The notes: a model not told the origin generated them from the letters alone. Numbered from the stretch's first letter, positions 1 to 8,570 are shown. The stretch: DNA of 49,420 bases from CAYJRR01 sp964372275 [NCBI: uncultured bacterium] (GCA_964372275.1 CAYJRR010000014.1:1-49420), one strand, 5' to 3'. Numbers and translations are program-made.

Positions 1-728
1 GCCCTCTCGGCGAGGACGGTGAGGAGCAGGTTCGGGAGGCCGGCGTGCTCGCGGGTGCCGGCGCAGTATCCGACACGACGCACCGTCATCCGTCCGGAGC
101 CGTTGCCGGGTCGCGCCACGGCGGCGAGAAGCGCGGCACCGGTCGGCGTCACCAGCTCGACGTCGCGGTCGCCGCACTCCTCCCAGGTGAACCCCTCGAG
201 CAGCGCCATCGTCGCGGGCGCCGGCAGCGGCAGGGAACCATGGGCGGCGGCGATGCGCCCTCGGGTCAGCGGCAGCGGCGACACGGCCGCCTCGCCGGCC
301 TTGAGTCCCAGTCCTGCGTAGGCCACGGCGAAGCCGACGACGTCGGCCATCGCGTCGGCCGCACCGACCTCGTGGAAGTGGACGTCGTCGATCGAGGTCC
401 CGTGCAGCCGCGCTTCGACCGCGGCCAACCGTTCGAAGGCGTCGAGCGCGATCGCCTCCGCCTCGCGCCCCAGCGATGCCGCGTGGATCCGGTGCGCGAT
501 CTCGCGAAATCCCCGGTGGTCGTGCCCGCGCGGAGCGTCGACGCGGTATCGCGTGCCGGCGAGCCCGCCGCGAATCGTCCGCTCGGAACCGACCTCGACC
601 CCCGGGACCCCGAGCGCTCGCACCCGGGCAGCGACCTCCTCGACCGGGAACCCGAGGTCGAGGAGGCTGCCGACGGCCATGTCCCCCGAAATCCCGGTCG
701 GCGCGTCGAACCAGACGAACGCCGTCAT
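1..728 (-). CDS. larC: LarC, nickel insertion protein (C-terminus beyond window)
   Basis: This is the first 242 codons of LarC, the enzyme that inserts nickel into pyridinium-3,5-bisthiocarboxylate mononucleotide to complete the nickel-pincer cofactor of lactate racemase and related enzymes. The N-terminus reads MTAFVWFDAPTGISGDMAVG, the characteristic LarC opening with the D-x-x-x-G-I-S-G-D-M signature, followed further on by a DDVHFHEVGAADA segment typical of the family. The frame stays open to base 1, so the C-terminal half is missing only because the window ends. Its ATG overlaps the larB stop as ATGA, so the two are translationally coupled. Whether larE or larA follows cannot be seen. 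Identity is confident from sequence and from the larB neighbour. Confidence 0.93.
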   Translation of the reverse strand, partial: MTAFVWFDAPTGISGDMAVGSLLDLGFPVEEVAARVRALGVPGVEVGSERTIRGGLAGTRYRVDAPRGHDHRGFREIAHRIHAASLGREAEAIALDAFERLAAVEARLHGTSIDDVHFHEVGAADAMADVVGFAVAYAGLGLKAGEAAVSPLPLTRGRIAAAHGSLPLPAPATMALLEGFTWEECGDRDVELVTPTGAALLAAVARPGNGSGRMTVRRVGYCAGTREHAGLPNLLLTVLAER

Positions 729-1477
729 CGGCCGTCCCGGTTGATCGTCGACGCCAGCACCGCCGCGCCGAATCCGTTGTCGATGTTCACCACCCCGACG
801 CCGGGCGCGCAGGAGCCGAGCATCGCCAGGAGCGCCGCCAGCCCGCCGAAGTTGGCGCCGTATCCGACGCTGGTCGGGACGGCGATGACGGGTCTGGAGA
901 CGAGCCCCCCGAGCACGCTGGCCAGCGCCCCCTCCATCCCGGCGACGGCGATCAGCACCGCCGATCGGTCGATCTCCTCGCGACGCGCCGCCAGGCGATG
1001 GAGGCCGGCGACGCCGACGTCCTCGTAACGAACGACGTCGTTCCCCAGGAACTCCGCCGTCACCGCCGCCTCCTCGGCCACCGGGCGGTCGGAGCTTCCG
1101 GCGGTCACGACGGCGATCGTCCCACGGCGCGGCCCGGCGGCGATGCGACCGGATCGGAACGTCCGCGATACCGGGTCGTAGACGCCGTCCGGGAACGACT
1201 CCGAAAGTTGGGCCGCCTTCGCCGTGTCGACACGGGTGGCGAGCGCCGCGCCGTTCGCCGCTCGCAGCGTGGCGAAGGCGTCGAGCAGCTGCCCGACCGT
1301 CTTGCGCTCGCCGAAAACGACCTCCGGCGTCCCCTGACGGAGCAGCCGGTGGGTGTCGAGCGTCGCGCCGCCGAGCGACCGGAAGGGGAGCGACTTCAGC
1401 GATTCGACCGCTTCGTCGACCCTGACGGCGCCGCCCCGGACGCCGTCCAACAGCCGGCGGAGCGTCGCCTCATCCAC
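725..1477 (-). CDS. larB: LarB, nickel-pincer cofactor biosynthesis carboxylase/hydrolase
   Basis: LarB carboxylates and hydrolyses nicotinic acid adenine dinucleotide in the first step of nickel-pincer nucleotide synthesis. The 250-aa product has the family's N-terminal helical part (residues 1-110, including a G-T-P-E-V-V-F-G segment) and a C-terminal AIR-carboxylase (PurE-like) fold that begins near residue 119 with GTIAVVTAGSSD and ends with the G-x-N-I-D-N-G-F-G-A motif. Length is normal for LarB. The start is GTG at 1477, with a purine-rich GAAGGTGG upstream. It ends in a four-base overlap with larC. It follows the diguanylate cyclase by 27 bases and is probably cotranscribed with it. 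Confidence 0.95.
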   Translation of the reverse strand: MDEATLRRLLDGVRGGAVRVDEAVESLKSLPFRSLGGATLDTHRLLRQGTPEVVFGERKTVGQLLDAFATLRAANGAALATRVDTAKAAQLSESFPDGVYDPVSRTFRSGRIAAGPRRGTIAVVTAGSSDRPVAEEAAVTAEFLGNDVVRYEDVGVAGLHRLAARREEIDRSAVLIAVAGMEGALASVLGGLVSRPVIAVPTSVGYGANFGGLAALLAMLGSCAPGVGVVNIDNGFGAAVLASTINRDGR

Positions 1478-1504
1478 GGCGCGCCACCTTCATGCGGCGG
1501 GACG

Positions 1505-2398
1505 TCACCCGACGACCCGGTCCCTTCCGGCGCGTTTCGCCTCGTAAAGTCTCTCGTCGGCGGCCCGGACGATCCCGTCGGCGCTGTCGAAGTTCGATCC
1601 GTCGTAGGAGACGACTCCCACCGAGATCGTCACCGGGATGCGGCCGCCCTCCCACGGAACCGGCCGGTCGCGCACCGTCTTGCGGAGCCGCTCGCCGAAG
1701 CGAATCGCCGCCGAGCGATCCGCCTCGCGCAGCAAGCAGGCGAACTCCTCGCCGCCGTACCGGGCGAGCACGTCGCCGCCGCGAAGCGCCTTCATCACCG
1801 CGTCGGAGACGGCGCGGAGGACGGCGTCCCCCGCGCGGTGCCCGTGGGTGTCGTTGACCTTCTTGAAATGGTCGAGGTCGAACAGGAGGATTCCCAACGA
1901 CCGCTTGTGGCGCGCGCTGTGCTGGAACTCGGCGTGGAGCCTCTCGAGGAAGTAGCGCCGGTTGTAGACACCGGTGAGTCCGTCCTTGACGGCGCTGTCG
2001 TAGAGGTTCTGGTGGTAGCGCTCGTCGAGGGAATCCTGGACGGTGTACTTGAGCACCGTCGACCGCCCCATCTGGATCCGATCGCCGTCGTAGAGCGGAG
2101 CCTCCTCCACCCGGGATCCGTTGAGGTAGGTGCCGTTGGTGCTCCCCAGATCGACCACCTTCCTCCCGCCCGGAACCGACACGATCCGGGTGTGGTAGCG
2201 GCTGATCCCGTCGTCGTCGACCAGGATGTCCGACCGGCTTCCCCGCCCCAGAACGATCTCGTCCTTCTCCAGCCGGTACATCCGCCCGACCGTGGAGGAG
2301 CTCGGACTGTTCAGCACGATGAGGCAGGGGACCGGCCGGTTGACCGACGGCTCGAAGTCGATCACCTGCTCCTTGGTGGTGTCCTCGCGCTCGGGCAT
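1505..2398 (-). CDS. FHA-GGDEF diguanylate cyclase
   Basis: The 297-aa cytoplasmic protein has an N-terminal forkhead-associated domain (about residues 40-118, with GRGSRSDI, S-R-Y-H and G-S-T-N-G-T, the phosphothreonine-peptide-binding loops) and a C-terminal GGDEF domain (about 130-297). The catalytic motif is GGEEF at residues 215-219 and the D-x-L-T-G-x-x-N-R-R turn is intact, so it should make cyclic di-GMP from two GTP. An RxxD inhibitory site (R206-G-G-D209) lies five residues before GGEEF, so product feedback is expected. The FHA domain suggests control by a Ser/Thr kinase; no kinase is in the window. A TAGGAT -10 element lies 12 bases before the ATG. Confidence 0.95.
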   Translation of the reverse strand: MPEREDTTKEQVIDFEPSVNRPVPCLIVLNSPSSSTVGRMYRLEKDEIVLGRGSRSDILVDDDGISRYHTRIVSVPGGRKVVDLGSTNGTYLNGSRVEEAPLYDGDRIQMGRSTVLKYTVQDSLDERYHQNLYDSAVKDGLTGVYNRRYFLERLHAEFQHSARHKRSLGILLFDLDHFKKVNDTHGHRAGDAVLRAVSDAVMKALRGGDVLARYGGEEFACLLREADRSAAIRFGERLRKTVRDRPVPWEGGRIPVTISVGVVSYDGSNFDSADGIVRAADERLYEAKRAGRDRVVG

Positions 2399-2410
2399 GG
2401 GGGACGGCCG

Positions 2411-2416
2411 ATCCTA
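2411..2416 (-). promoter_or_regulatory. Candidate -10 element of the FHA-GGDEF gene
   Basis: TAGGAT on the minus strand ends 12 bases before the ATG at 2398. No convincing -35 hexamer is seen; the corresponding stretch falls in the G/C hairpin at 2433-2449. It fits the short-leader pattern found at other transcription-unit starts in the window. Confidence 0.4.
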
Positions 2417-2432
2417 CCCCGGCCCAGGGGGT

Positions 2433-2449
2433 ATGGGGGAGGCCCCCAT
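2433..2449. repeat. Dispersed hairpin repeat, copy A
   Basis: A 7-bp perfect stem (ATGGGGG/CCCCCAT) with loop AGG, in the 106-bp gap between the receiver and diguanylate cyclase genes. It shares the GGGGGTATGGGGGAG prefix with copy B at 24646. The second hairpin of the family is degenerate here (only GAGT-G-ACTC at about 2455-2463). Confidence 0.6.
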
Positions 2450-2504
2450 CGGGGCGAGTGACTCTGCGAAGCTGCCACCGCTCGGGCGCCCCGAAGCGGC
2501 TCCG

Positions 2505-2870
2505 TTAGCGGGCCAACGCCCGGTCGACCACCTTCAACAACTCTTCGGGCCGGAGCGGCTTCTTCACGAAGTCGCAGGCGCCGGCGTCGAGCGCCTCCAT
2601 CACCAGCGCGTCCTGGCCGAGGGCGCTGAAGATCACGATCTTGGCGGCGCGATCGGAGGCGACGATGGCGCGGGTGGCGTCGAGTCCCCCCATCAACGGC
2701 ATCACCAGGTCCATCACCACCAGGTCGGGCTTGAGCGCGGCGTAGCGCTCGATCGCCTCCCGCCCGTTCGTCGCCTCCCCCACCACGTCGAAGCGGTTCG
2801 GCGAAAACACCTCCCGCAGCATCACCCTCGCGGTCGAGGAGTCGTCGACGATCAGGACACGGATGGGCAC
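2505..2870 (-). CDS. CheY-like single-domain response regulator
   Basis: The 121-aa protein is a stand-alone receiver domain. The acidic pair is D9-D10, the phospho-acceptor Asp is D54 (V-M-D-L-V-M-P), the conserved Ser is S82 and the conserved Lys is in FVKKP near 103. There is no output domain, so it acts by binding partners, as CheY-type regulators do. The start is GTG at 2870 with GGAG upstream; thiL ends 25 bases before. No histidine kinase is adjacent. It sits between cell-wall genes and a diguanylate cyclase, but its partner cannot be told from the sequence. Confidence 0.93.
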   Translation of the reverse strand: MPIRVLIVDDSSTARVMLREVFSPNRFDVVGEATNGREAIERYAALKPDLVVMDLVMPLMGGLDATRAIVASDRAAKIVIFSALGQDALVMEALDAGACDFVKKPLRPEELLKVVDRALAR

Positions 2871-2895
2871 CGCGATCTCCTCCCTTCGGAAGATT

Positions 2896-3930
2896 CTAGC
2901 GGAAGTGGGCCCATCCGCCTCGCTCGGGAGGCGGGAGGACCGTGCCGTCGGGACGGACGAGCGTGGTGCCCGGTCCCTCGACGACGCGGCCGATCACGGT
3001 GAGCGACGTTCCGGCCGAGCGACACAGCTCTCTCGCGCGCGCTTCGTCCCCGGGAGCGAGCGCGAGTAGAAGCTCCAGTTCTTCGCCTCCGGCCAGTGCG
3101 CATCGGACCGCGTCGGCGGGGGCGGCGGCGCGCAGCGCCCCCGAGATCGGAAGGGCTGCCACGTCGATGTGCGCCCCGACCCGGGAGCGGTCGCACAGAT
3201 GTCCGAGGTCGGCGAGCAGTCCGTCCGAGACGTCGATCATCGCCCGCGCGACCCTCTCCTCCCCGAGTCGCGCCCCTGCCTCCACCCGCGGAAGCGGCTC
3301 GAGGTGCGCCGCGATCAACGGATCGGCCCGATCGAGGGCGAGGAGTCCCGGTTCTCCACCCGGCACCGACGCCGCATCGGCGGCGCGGATACGCTCCAGT
3401 CCGGCCGCCGAATCGCCGAGCGTCCCCGTCACCGCGAGCAGGTCCCCCACCCGGGCTCCGCTCCGCCGGACGATCGACGATTCCGCTCCGGCGCCGAGCA
3501 CGGTCACCGCGATGGTGATCCCCGCGCCCGGCCCCACCCCGGAGAGATCGCCTCCGAGCACTTCCACTCCGAACCGCCCGCAGATCCCTGCCACCCCGTC
3601 GTAGAACGACTCGACCCACGCGATCTCGGTCGACGCCGGTGCCGCGAGCGCGATCAGCGCGCCGTGCGGCCTTGCCCCCATCGCGGCGACGTCCGACAGG
3701 CTCACCGCCACCGACTTCCAACCCACCGACCGCGCCGGGAGGGACGTCGTGAAGTCGACCCCTTCCACCAGCGCGTCGACTGTCGAGACGAGCAACTCCC
3801 CCGCGCGCGGCGGCCGCGACACCGCCGCGTCGTCGCCGATCCCCACCACCACCCGCGCCCCCGCCGCCGGGAGTCGCGCGCGGATGCGCTCGATCAACGG
3901 GAACTCACCGATCTCCGCCAGCGTCGCCAT
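2896..3930 (-). CDS. thiL: Thiamine-monophosphate kinase
   Basis: ThiL phosphorylates thiamine monophosphate to the active cofactor thiamine diphosphate, using ATP. The 344-aa product starts with the family pattern L-x-E-I-G-E-F-x-L-I and has the metal-binding GIGDDAAV (residues 30-37), the substrate loop T-V-D-A-L-V-E-G-V-D-F, and the I-D-V-S-D-G-L glycine/aspartate segment of the AIRS-type kinase fold. Length is typical. The gene starts 3 bases after the rodA stop, so it belongs to the cell-shape operon. No TPP riboswitch is expected or seen at such an internal position. Confidence 0.95.
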   Translation of the reverse strand: MATLAEIGEFPLIERIRARLPAAGARVVVGIGDDAAVSRPPRAGELLVSTVDALVEGVDFTTSLPARSVGWKSVAVSLSDVAAMGARPHGALIALAAPASTEIAWVESFYDGVAGICGRFGVEVLGGDLSGVGPGAGITIAVTVLGAGAESSIVRRSGARVGDLLAVTGTLGDSAAGLERIRAADAASVPGGEPGLLALDRADPLIAAHLEPLPRVEAGARLGEERVARAMIDVSDGLLADLGHLCDRSRVGAHIDVAALPISGALRAAAPADAVRCALAGGEELELLLALAPGDEARARELCRSAGTSLTVIGRVVEGPGTTLVRPDGTVLPPPERGGWAHFR

Positions 3931-3933
3931 CGT

Positions 3934-5034
3934 TCAGAACATGAAACGTCGCATGCCGATGTTGAGCAAGAGGCCGACGGCGACGAAGTTGCACAGGAGC
4001 GCGGAGCCGCCGTAGGAGAAGAACGGGAGGGTGATGCCGGTGACCGGGAGCAGGCCGAGCGTCCCGCCGACGTTGACGAAGATCTGCCAGAAGAACATCG
4101 CCGCCAACCCGAAGGCGAGGATGCCGCCGAAGCGCTCCTTGCTGCGCCGCGAGGTGCGGATGGCGAAGTAGAGGAGGAGGAAGAAGAACCCCAACACCAC
4201 GAACGAGCCGACGAATCCCCACTCCTCGGCCAGCACCGAGAAGACGAAGTCGGTGTGGTGCGCGGGGAGGAATTTGAGCTTCGACTGCGTGCCGTTGTTC
4301 CAGCCGCGGCCGAACAGCTGCCCCGCGCCGATCGCGACCTTCGACTGCCACGCGTTGTAGCCCTTTCCTCGCGTATCGAGCTCGGGGTGGAGGAATGCCA
4401 GGATCCGGTCCTGCTGGTAGGAGCTGAACAGGAAGAAGTAGGCCAGCGGCAGCGCCAGCGCCGCCAGCCCCGCCCCCACCGCCAGCGTCAGGTTGTCGAT
4501 CCGCACGAACAGCAGGATCGCCCCCATCATCAGAAGCAGCAGCATCGCGCCGCCGAGATCGGGCTGCGCGGCCACCAGCCCGACCGGGACCGCAACCAGC
4601 GTCACGGGGACGGCCAACTCGGCTAGTCGGTATCCGCTCGGGCTCGGATGGTCGTGGAAGTACTTCGCCAGCACGATCACCAGCGCGATCTTGGCGAACT
4701 CGATCGGCTGGAAGTTGATCGGACCCAGCGCGAACCAGGCCTGCGAGCCGCCCTTCGAGACGCCGACGATCTTCACCAGTATCAGGAGCACCACCGCCAG
4801 CCCGTAGATCGGATAGGCGAGGCGCTCGAGGATGCGGTAGTCGACCAACGTCGCCAGCACCATCAGCCCCACTCCGGCGACGGCGTAGGCGCACTGCATC
4901 ACGAACCGGCGATCGACCCCCGCCGCCGGATCGTGGGTCGCGGAGTAGAGGTTGACCAGACCCATCCCGAGCAGGAGGAGCGTGGTGTAGACCAGCGCCC
5001 AGTCGAAGTGCTCGCGCAGACGCCGGTCGATCAC
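3934..5034 (-). CDS. rodA: RodA, SEDS peptidoglycan glycosyltransferase
   Basis: RodA polymerises lipid II into glycan strands for lateral wall growth, paired with PBP2. The 366-aa polytopic protein shows about ten hydrophobic segments, the large periplasmic loop with G-x-x-N-G-T-Q-S-K-L-x-F-L-P, and the family's T-D-F-V-F-S-V-L-A-E-E-x-G motif, followed by S-Y-G-G-S-A near the C-terminus. The start is GTG at 5034 and overlaps the mrdA stop as GTGA, which couples the synthesis of the two partners. Length matches RodA rather than the longer FtsW proteins, and the mrdA neighbour settles the assignment. Confidence 0.96.
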   Translation of the reverse strand: MIDRRLREHFDWALVYTTLLLLGMGLVNLYSATHDPAAGVDRRFVMQCAYAVAGVGLMVLATLVDYRILERLAYPIYGLAVVLLILVKIVGVSKGGSQAWFALGPINFQPIEFAKIALVIVLAKYFHDHPSPSGYRLAELAVPVTLVAVPVGLVAAQPDLGGAMLLLLMMGAILLFVRIDNLTLAVGAGLAALALPLAYFFLFSSYQQDRILAFLHPELDTRGKGYNAWQSKVAIGAGQLFGRGWNNGTQSKLKFLPAHHTDFVFSVLAEEWGFVGSFVVLGFFFLLLYFAIRTSRRSKERFGGILAFGLAAMFFWQIFVNVGGTLGLLPVTGITLPFFSYGGSALLCNFVAVGLLLNIGMRRFMF

Positions 5035-6995
5035 TCGATCGGTCCCTCCGGAGGCGGCGGGGGCGCGAGTCCGACCGCTTCCCCCTTCTCCCCCTTGACG
5101 GCGCGCGCGGCCGCGATCCGGTCACGGAACCAGTATTCGATCGCCGCCTTCGCCACCGGCGCGGCCGACGACGACCCGTGCTCGCCGTGCTCCACGATCA
5201 CGCCGACCGAGATCTCCGGGTCCTCGGCCGGCGCGTAGGCGCCGAACCAGGCATGGTCGAGGAACCGCCGCTCCTTCATCTTCTGGTTCCGTTCGCTCTG
5301 TTCCACCACCTGCGCGGTGCCGGTCTTCCCCGCGACGGTTAGCTCCGGGATCCGCGCCGTCCAGTAGGCCGTCCCCCCCGGTTCGTTGACGACCGCCACC
5401 AGCCCCTCGTGCAGCAGCCGCAGGTTCTCGGGCGAGATCTTCGCCTGCTGGGCCGCCTTCGGCGACTGCTCCCAGATCGTCTTCCCGTCCGGCGCGACCA
5501 CGCGCTCCACCAAGCGCGGTTCCATCACCCGGCCGCCGTTCGCGAGCGCCGCGTAGGAGACGGCGAGCTGCAGCGGCGTGATCAGGTCGTAGCCCTGTCC
5601 GATCGCGATCGAAAGGGTCTCCCCCTCGTGCCACTCCTGCCGGCGGGTGACGCGCTTCCACTCCTGGGTCGGGATCAATCCCCCCTTCTCGTTGTTGATC
5701 CCGATCCCGGTGGGGCTCCCCAATCCGAAGCTCTTGGCGTACTCCGCCAGACGGTCGACGCCGACGCGGAGCCCGACGTTGTAGAAGTAGACGTCGCAGC
5801 TCTGCTGGATCGCCTTCTTCAAGGCGACCGTTCCGTGTCCCTTCTTGTTCCAGCAGCGGAAGGGCCGGTTGCCGAAATGGAACTGGCCGGTGCAATGGAA
5901 CGTCGTGCGGTCGTTGACGACGCCGAGGCCCAGGCCCGCGGCGGCGGTGAACAGCTTGTAGGTCGAACCCGGCGGGTACATCCCGCGGATCGCCTTGTCC
6001 TCCAACGGATGGTCGGGATGGCTGGAGAGCGCCTCCCACTCGGCCGAGGTGATCCCCCGGGCGAAGATCTCCGGATCGAACGTCGGATTGTTGAACATCG
6101 CGCGGACGAGACCGGTCTTCACCTCCATCACCACCACCGCGCCGGCCTGGTCCTTGAACGCCTTGGCGATCTGCTGCTGAAGTCCCAGGTCGATCGAGAG
6201 CACCAGGTTGTTGCCGGGGACCTCTTCGCGCCCCTGGAGCGCCAGATTCTTGAAGTCGGCGAGGAGCTTCATCGCCTCTTCGAACGACAGCTCGCGACCG
6301 AGCCGATCCTTCGCCGCGATCCGCTTTCCGTCCCTTCCCTTGAGTTGCGATTCCCACTTCTGCTCGACGCCGTACTTTCCCCAGAAGTGCCCGCGCACGT
6401 AGTAGTCGGGCCCGTGCGTCTGGGCGAACTTGGCCTGGAGATCGGCGAGCTCCCGCTCGCTGACCTCCCCCAGGTAGCCGATCGGATGGGCGAAGAGGTT
6501 TCCGTAGACGTAGGTCCGCTTCACGCCGGTCTCGATCTCCACTCCGACCAGGTCGTTCCGGTAGGTCTCGATCGCCGCCACCTCCGGCCAGGAGAGATCG
6601 CTTTTGATCCGCGCCGGTTGGTAGGGGGAGTACTTCCGGCCGGCCTCGAAGGCGGCGCGGATCTGCTTCGCCGGCATGTCGATCAACCGGGAGAGCTGCT
6701 CGACCAGGGCGTCGACGTCTCGCACGTGGGAGGGGGTGACCTTCAAGTCGAACGACGCGCGGTTGTCGGCGAGCCGCTTCCCGCTGGTGTCGAGGATCAT
6801 TCCGCGCGGCGCGGGAAGCGGACGGCGGACGGTGGCGATGTTGGCGGCGTAGTCGCGGTACTCGCGCCCCTTGAACAGCTGCAGCTGCCACAACCGCAGG
6901 ACGAAGGCGGCGAAGACGGCGCCGAACGCGAGCAGCGCCACGTTGAGCGGCACGTTGAACTCGCGCATCTCCTGCTTGTTGGAAAGGAACGACAT
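5031..6995 (-). CDS. mrdA: PBP2, elongation-specific transpeptidase
   Basis: PBP2 cross-links peptidoglycan during rod elongation. The 654-aa protein has a short cytoplasmic start, a membrane segment at about residues 18-40, a dimerisation/pedestal region, and a transpeptidase domain with S-T-Y-K (about residue 343), S-C-D in the SxN position (about 393) and K-T-G-T-A (about 556). The frame is open further upstream into mreD, but the ATG at 6995 (MSFLSNKQEM) is the proper start because it directly precedes the membrane anchor and lies 5 bases after the mreD stop. Gene order mreC-mreD-mrdA-rodA is the classic elongasome operon. Confidence 0.96.
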   Translation of the reverse strand: MSFLSNKQEMREFNVPLNVALLAFGAVFAAFVLRLWQLQLFKGREYRDYAANIATVRRPLPAPRGMILDTSGKRLADNRASFDLKVTPSHVRDVDALVEQLSRLIDMPAKQIRAAFEAGRKYSPYQPARIKSDLSWPEVAAIETYRNDLVGVEIETGVKRTYVYGNLFAHPIGYLGEVSERELADLQAKFAQTHGPDYYVRGHFWGKYGVEQKWESQLKGRDGKRIAAKDRLGRELSFEEAMKLLADFKNLALQGREEVPGNNLVLSIDLGLQQQIAKAFKDQAGAVVVMEVKTGLVRAMFNNPTFDPEIFARGITSAEWEALSSHPDHPLEDKAIRGMYPPGSTYKLFTAAAGLGLGVVNDRTTFHCTGQFHFGNRPFRCWNKKGHGTVALKKAIQQSCDVYFYNVGLRVGVDRLAEYAKSFGLGSPTGIGINNEKGGLIPTQEWKRVTRRQEWHEGETLSIAIGQGYDLITPLQLAVSYAALANGGRVMEPRLVERVVAPDGKTIWEQSPKAAQQAKISPENLRLLHEGLVAVVNEPGGTAYWTARIPELTVAGKTGTAQVVEQSERNQKMKERRFLDHAWFGAYAPAEDPEISVGVIVEHGEHGSSSAAPVAKAAIEYWFRDRIAAARAVKGEKGEAVGLAPPPPPEGPIE

Positions 6996-7000
6996 GGCGC

Positions 7001-7528
7001 CTAGAGGGAGAGCCGCCGGTCGAGGTGGAGATCGCGCCCCGATTCGATCGCCCGGCAGAACCGGAACAGCGGCATCGAGAACAGCACGTTCACCGTGGCG
7101 ATCAGCCCCAGGAAGGCCCAACGGATCGGAATCGCGGGCGACGGGTCCGACTCGTCGACGGCGCGGCCGTATCCGACCATCAACGTGGCCGCCACGCCGA
7201 ACAGGAGGGTCAGCGCGAAGACGACCAGCGACGGAAATCCGGTCCCGCTGAAGTAGAAGATCCGGGCCGAGCCCGCCGCGAGGTAGAAGAAGGCCAGGTA
7301 GAGGAGCAGGAACGTCCCGTTGGGGAGCGCCGAGAAGTGGTCGGCGAGGAAGCCCATCGCCAGTACGGGCGGCGTGGCGTCGAGCGTCGGCCGGTGCAAC
7401 CCCAGGTGGATGACGATCAGCAGCGCCAGGTCCGGCTTGATCGTATCGGCCGACAGGCGCGAGAAGAGCGTCGACTGGAGGACCAATCCGGCCAACGCGA
7501 TCAGGACGTGCGGTCCGTAGCGGATCAT
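7001..7528 (-). CDS. mreD: MreD, rod shape-determining membrane protein
   Basis: The 175-aa integral membrane protein has about five hydrophobic segments (for example residues 5-22, 60-80, 98-120, 138-158). MreD links MreC with the elongation machinery in the inner membrane. Sequence conservation in this family is low, so the call rests on size, topology, an L-x-G-x-L-x-D-x-F/H-S motif near residue 60 and on its place between mreC and mrdA. The start is ATG at 7528, 11 bases after the mreC stop. The frame extends upstream through mreC, but that part is a shadow of mreC. Confidence 0.9.
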   Translation of the reverse strand: MIRYGPHVLIALAGLVLQSTLFSRLSADTIKPDLALLIVIHLGLHRPTLDATPPVLAMGFLADHFSALPNGTFLLLYLAFFYLAAGSARIFYFSGTGFPSLVVFALTLLFGVAATLMVGYGRAVDESDPSPAIPIRWAFLGLIATVNVLFSMPLFRFCRAIESGRDLHLDRRLSL

Positions 7529-7539
7529 GCGTCGACCCT

Positions 7540-8457
7540 CTAGGGGTTGGGCCCGGCCCCCTCGGACGGGCGCTTGGCGATCGGCTGCGGCGCCTCGCCG
7601 CGGGAGTCCGCAACCGGCTCGTCGGCTTGCGACGACGTCGGCGCGTCGAGAAGCACCATCACCTCCTCGGGAAGGCGCCGGAGGTCGACCGCCGGCGCGA
7701 CCCGAACGTTCTGGAGCACGCCGTACTCCTTGCGCTCGACCTGCGTCACCGTCCCGACCGGCAGGCCCGGCGGGAAGATCCCCCCCAGGCCGGAGGTCAC
7801 CACGACGTCGCCGGGCATCACGTCCTCCGATCGGGCGACGTACTTCAGGTGACAAAGCCCGCGGCCCAATCCTTCGAGCACCCCTTGCGCGCGCGTCCGC
7901 TGGACGCGCACCGGCACGGCGCTTCGTCCGTCCGCGATCAGCTGCACGTCGGAGTGGAAAGTCGATACCTCGGCGACGCGCCCCAGGACGCCGCCCGGCG
8001 TCACCACCGCCATGTTCCGGCGCACGCCATGGCGTTTTCCCCGATTGATGCGAACACTCTTCGAGAAGCTGGCCGAATCCGAGCCGATGACCCGGGCCGA
8101 CACGATCTCGCCGGGGGTCTCGCGCTCGAACTGGAGCATCTTGCGGAGCCGCTCGTTCTCGACCTGCGTCTCCCAGGTGAACGCCAGCGTGCCCCGCAGC
8201 TCCTCGTTCTCCCTCGCCAGCGCGTCGTACGACTCGCGCAGATGGACGAAATAGAAGTATCCGTACCAGACCGACTCGATTCCGCTCAGGAGCCAGCTGA
8301 CCGCGGTCTGCAACGGCGCCGTGACCGTCACCACCGTTCGATCCAGGAAGTTACGCTCCTTCTCCTCTTTGGAGTTGCTGTTCCAGGAAAGGAGCGCGAA
8401 CGCGACCAGCGCACAGGCCACGACGAGCTTGCGCCACGTCTTGAGAAACTGGAGCAT
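7540..8457 (-). CDS. mreC: MreC, rod shape-determining protein
   Basis: The 305-aa bitopic protein has a membrane anchor at about residues 10-26, a coiled coil at about 65-105 (LRESYDALARENEELRGTL), and the double beta-barrel periplasmic domain with the G-x-x-G-R-V and D-V-V-V-T-S-G-L-G-G-I-F-P motifs that mark MreC. The tail after residue 275 is polar and low in complexity. MreC activates PBP2. The gene heads the operon and has its own promoter at 8481-8509. MreB normally precedes mreC, but here the upstream neighbour is a divergent channel gene, so mreB must lie elsewhere. Confidence 0.95.
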   Translation of the reverse strand: MLQFLKTWRKLVVACALVAFALLSWNSNSKEEKERNFLDRTVVTVTAPLQTAVSWLLSGIESVWYGYFYFVHLRESYDALARENEELRGTLAFTWETQVENERLRKMLQFERETPGEIVSARVIGSDSASFSKSVRINRGKRHGVRRNMAVVTPGGVLGRVAEVSTFHSDVQLIADGRSAVPVRVQRTRAQGVLEGLGRGLCHLKYVARSEDVMPGDVVVTSGLGGIFPPGLPVGTVTQVERKEYGVLQNVRVAPAVDLRRLPEEVMVLLDAPTSSQADEPVADSRGEAPQPIAKRPSEGAGPNP

Positions 8458-8480
8458 CCGCGGGTGACCGCCCGGTCCTC

Positions 8481-8509
8481 AACGTAGCAGGCAACCCCGC
8501 GAACGACAA
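8481..8509 (-). promoter_or_regulatory. Promoter of the mreC operon
   Basis: On the minus strand TTGTCG (8509-8504) and TACGTT (8486-8481) are separated by exactly 17 bases. The predicted start of transcription is about 16 bases before the mreC ATG. It sits back to back with the promoter of the divergent channel gene. Confidence 0.6.
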
Positions 8510-8540
8510 TCCGTTTTCCGCGTTTCGGCGGGCGCAAACG

Positions 8541-8570
8541 TTGCCGCAAGCGTTCGACCGGCCGTAGGAT
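8541..8570 (+). promoter_or_regulatory. Promoter of the channel gene, probably leaderless
   Basis: TTGCCG (8541-8546) and TAGGAT (8565-8570) are 18 bases apart. The GTG start at 8581 begins 10 bases after the -10, about where transcription should start, and no Shine-Dalgarno sequence precedes it. Confidence 0.55.

Noticed and set aside
476-2461. A 661-codon plus-strand frame over larC, larB and the diguanylate cyclase
   Set aside because: Arg/Pro-rich antisense frame without domains; the three minus-strand genes are well supported.
2896-3930. TPP riboswitch for thiL
   Set aside because: thiL starts 3 bases after rodA, inside an operon; there is no room for a riboswitch and none is seen.
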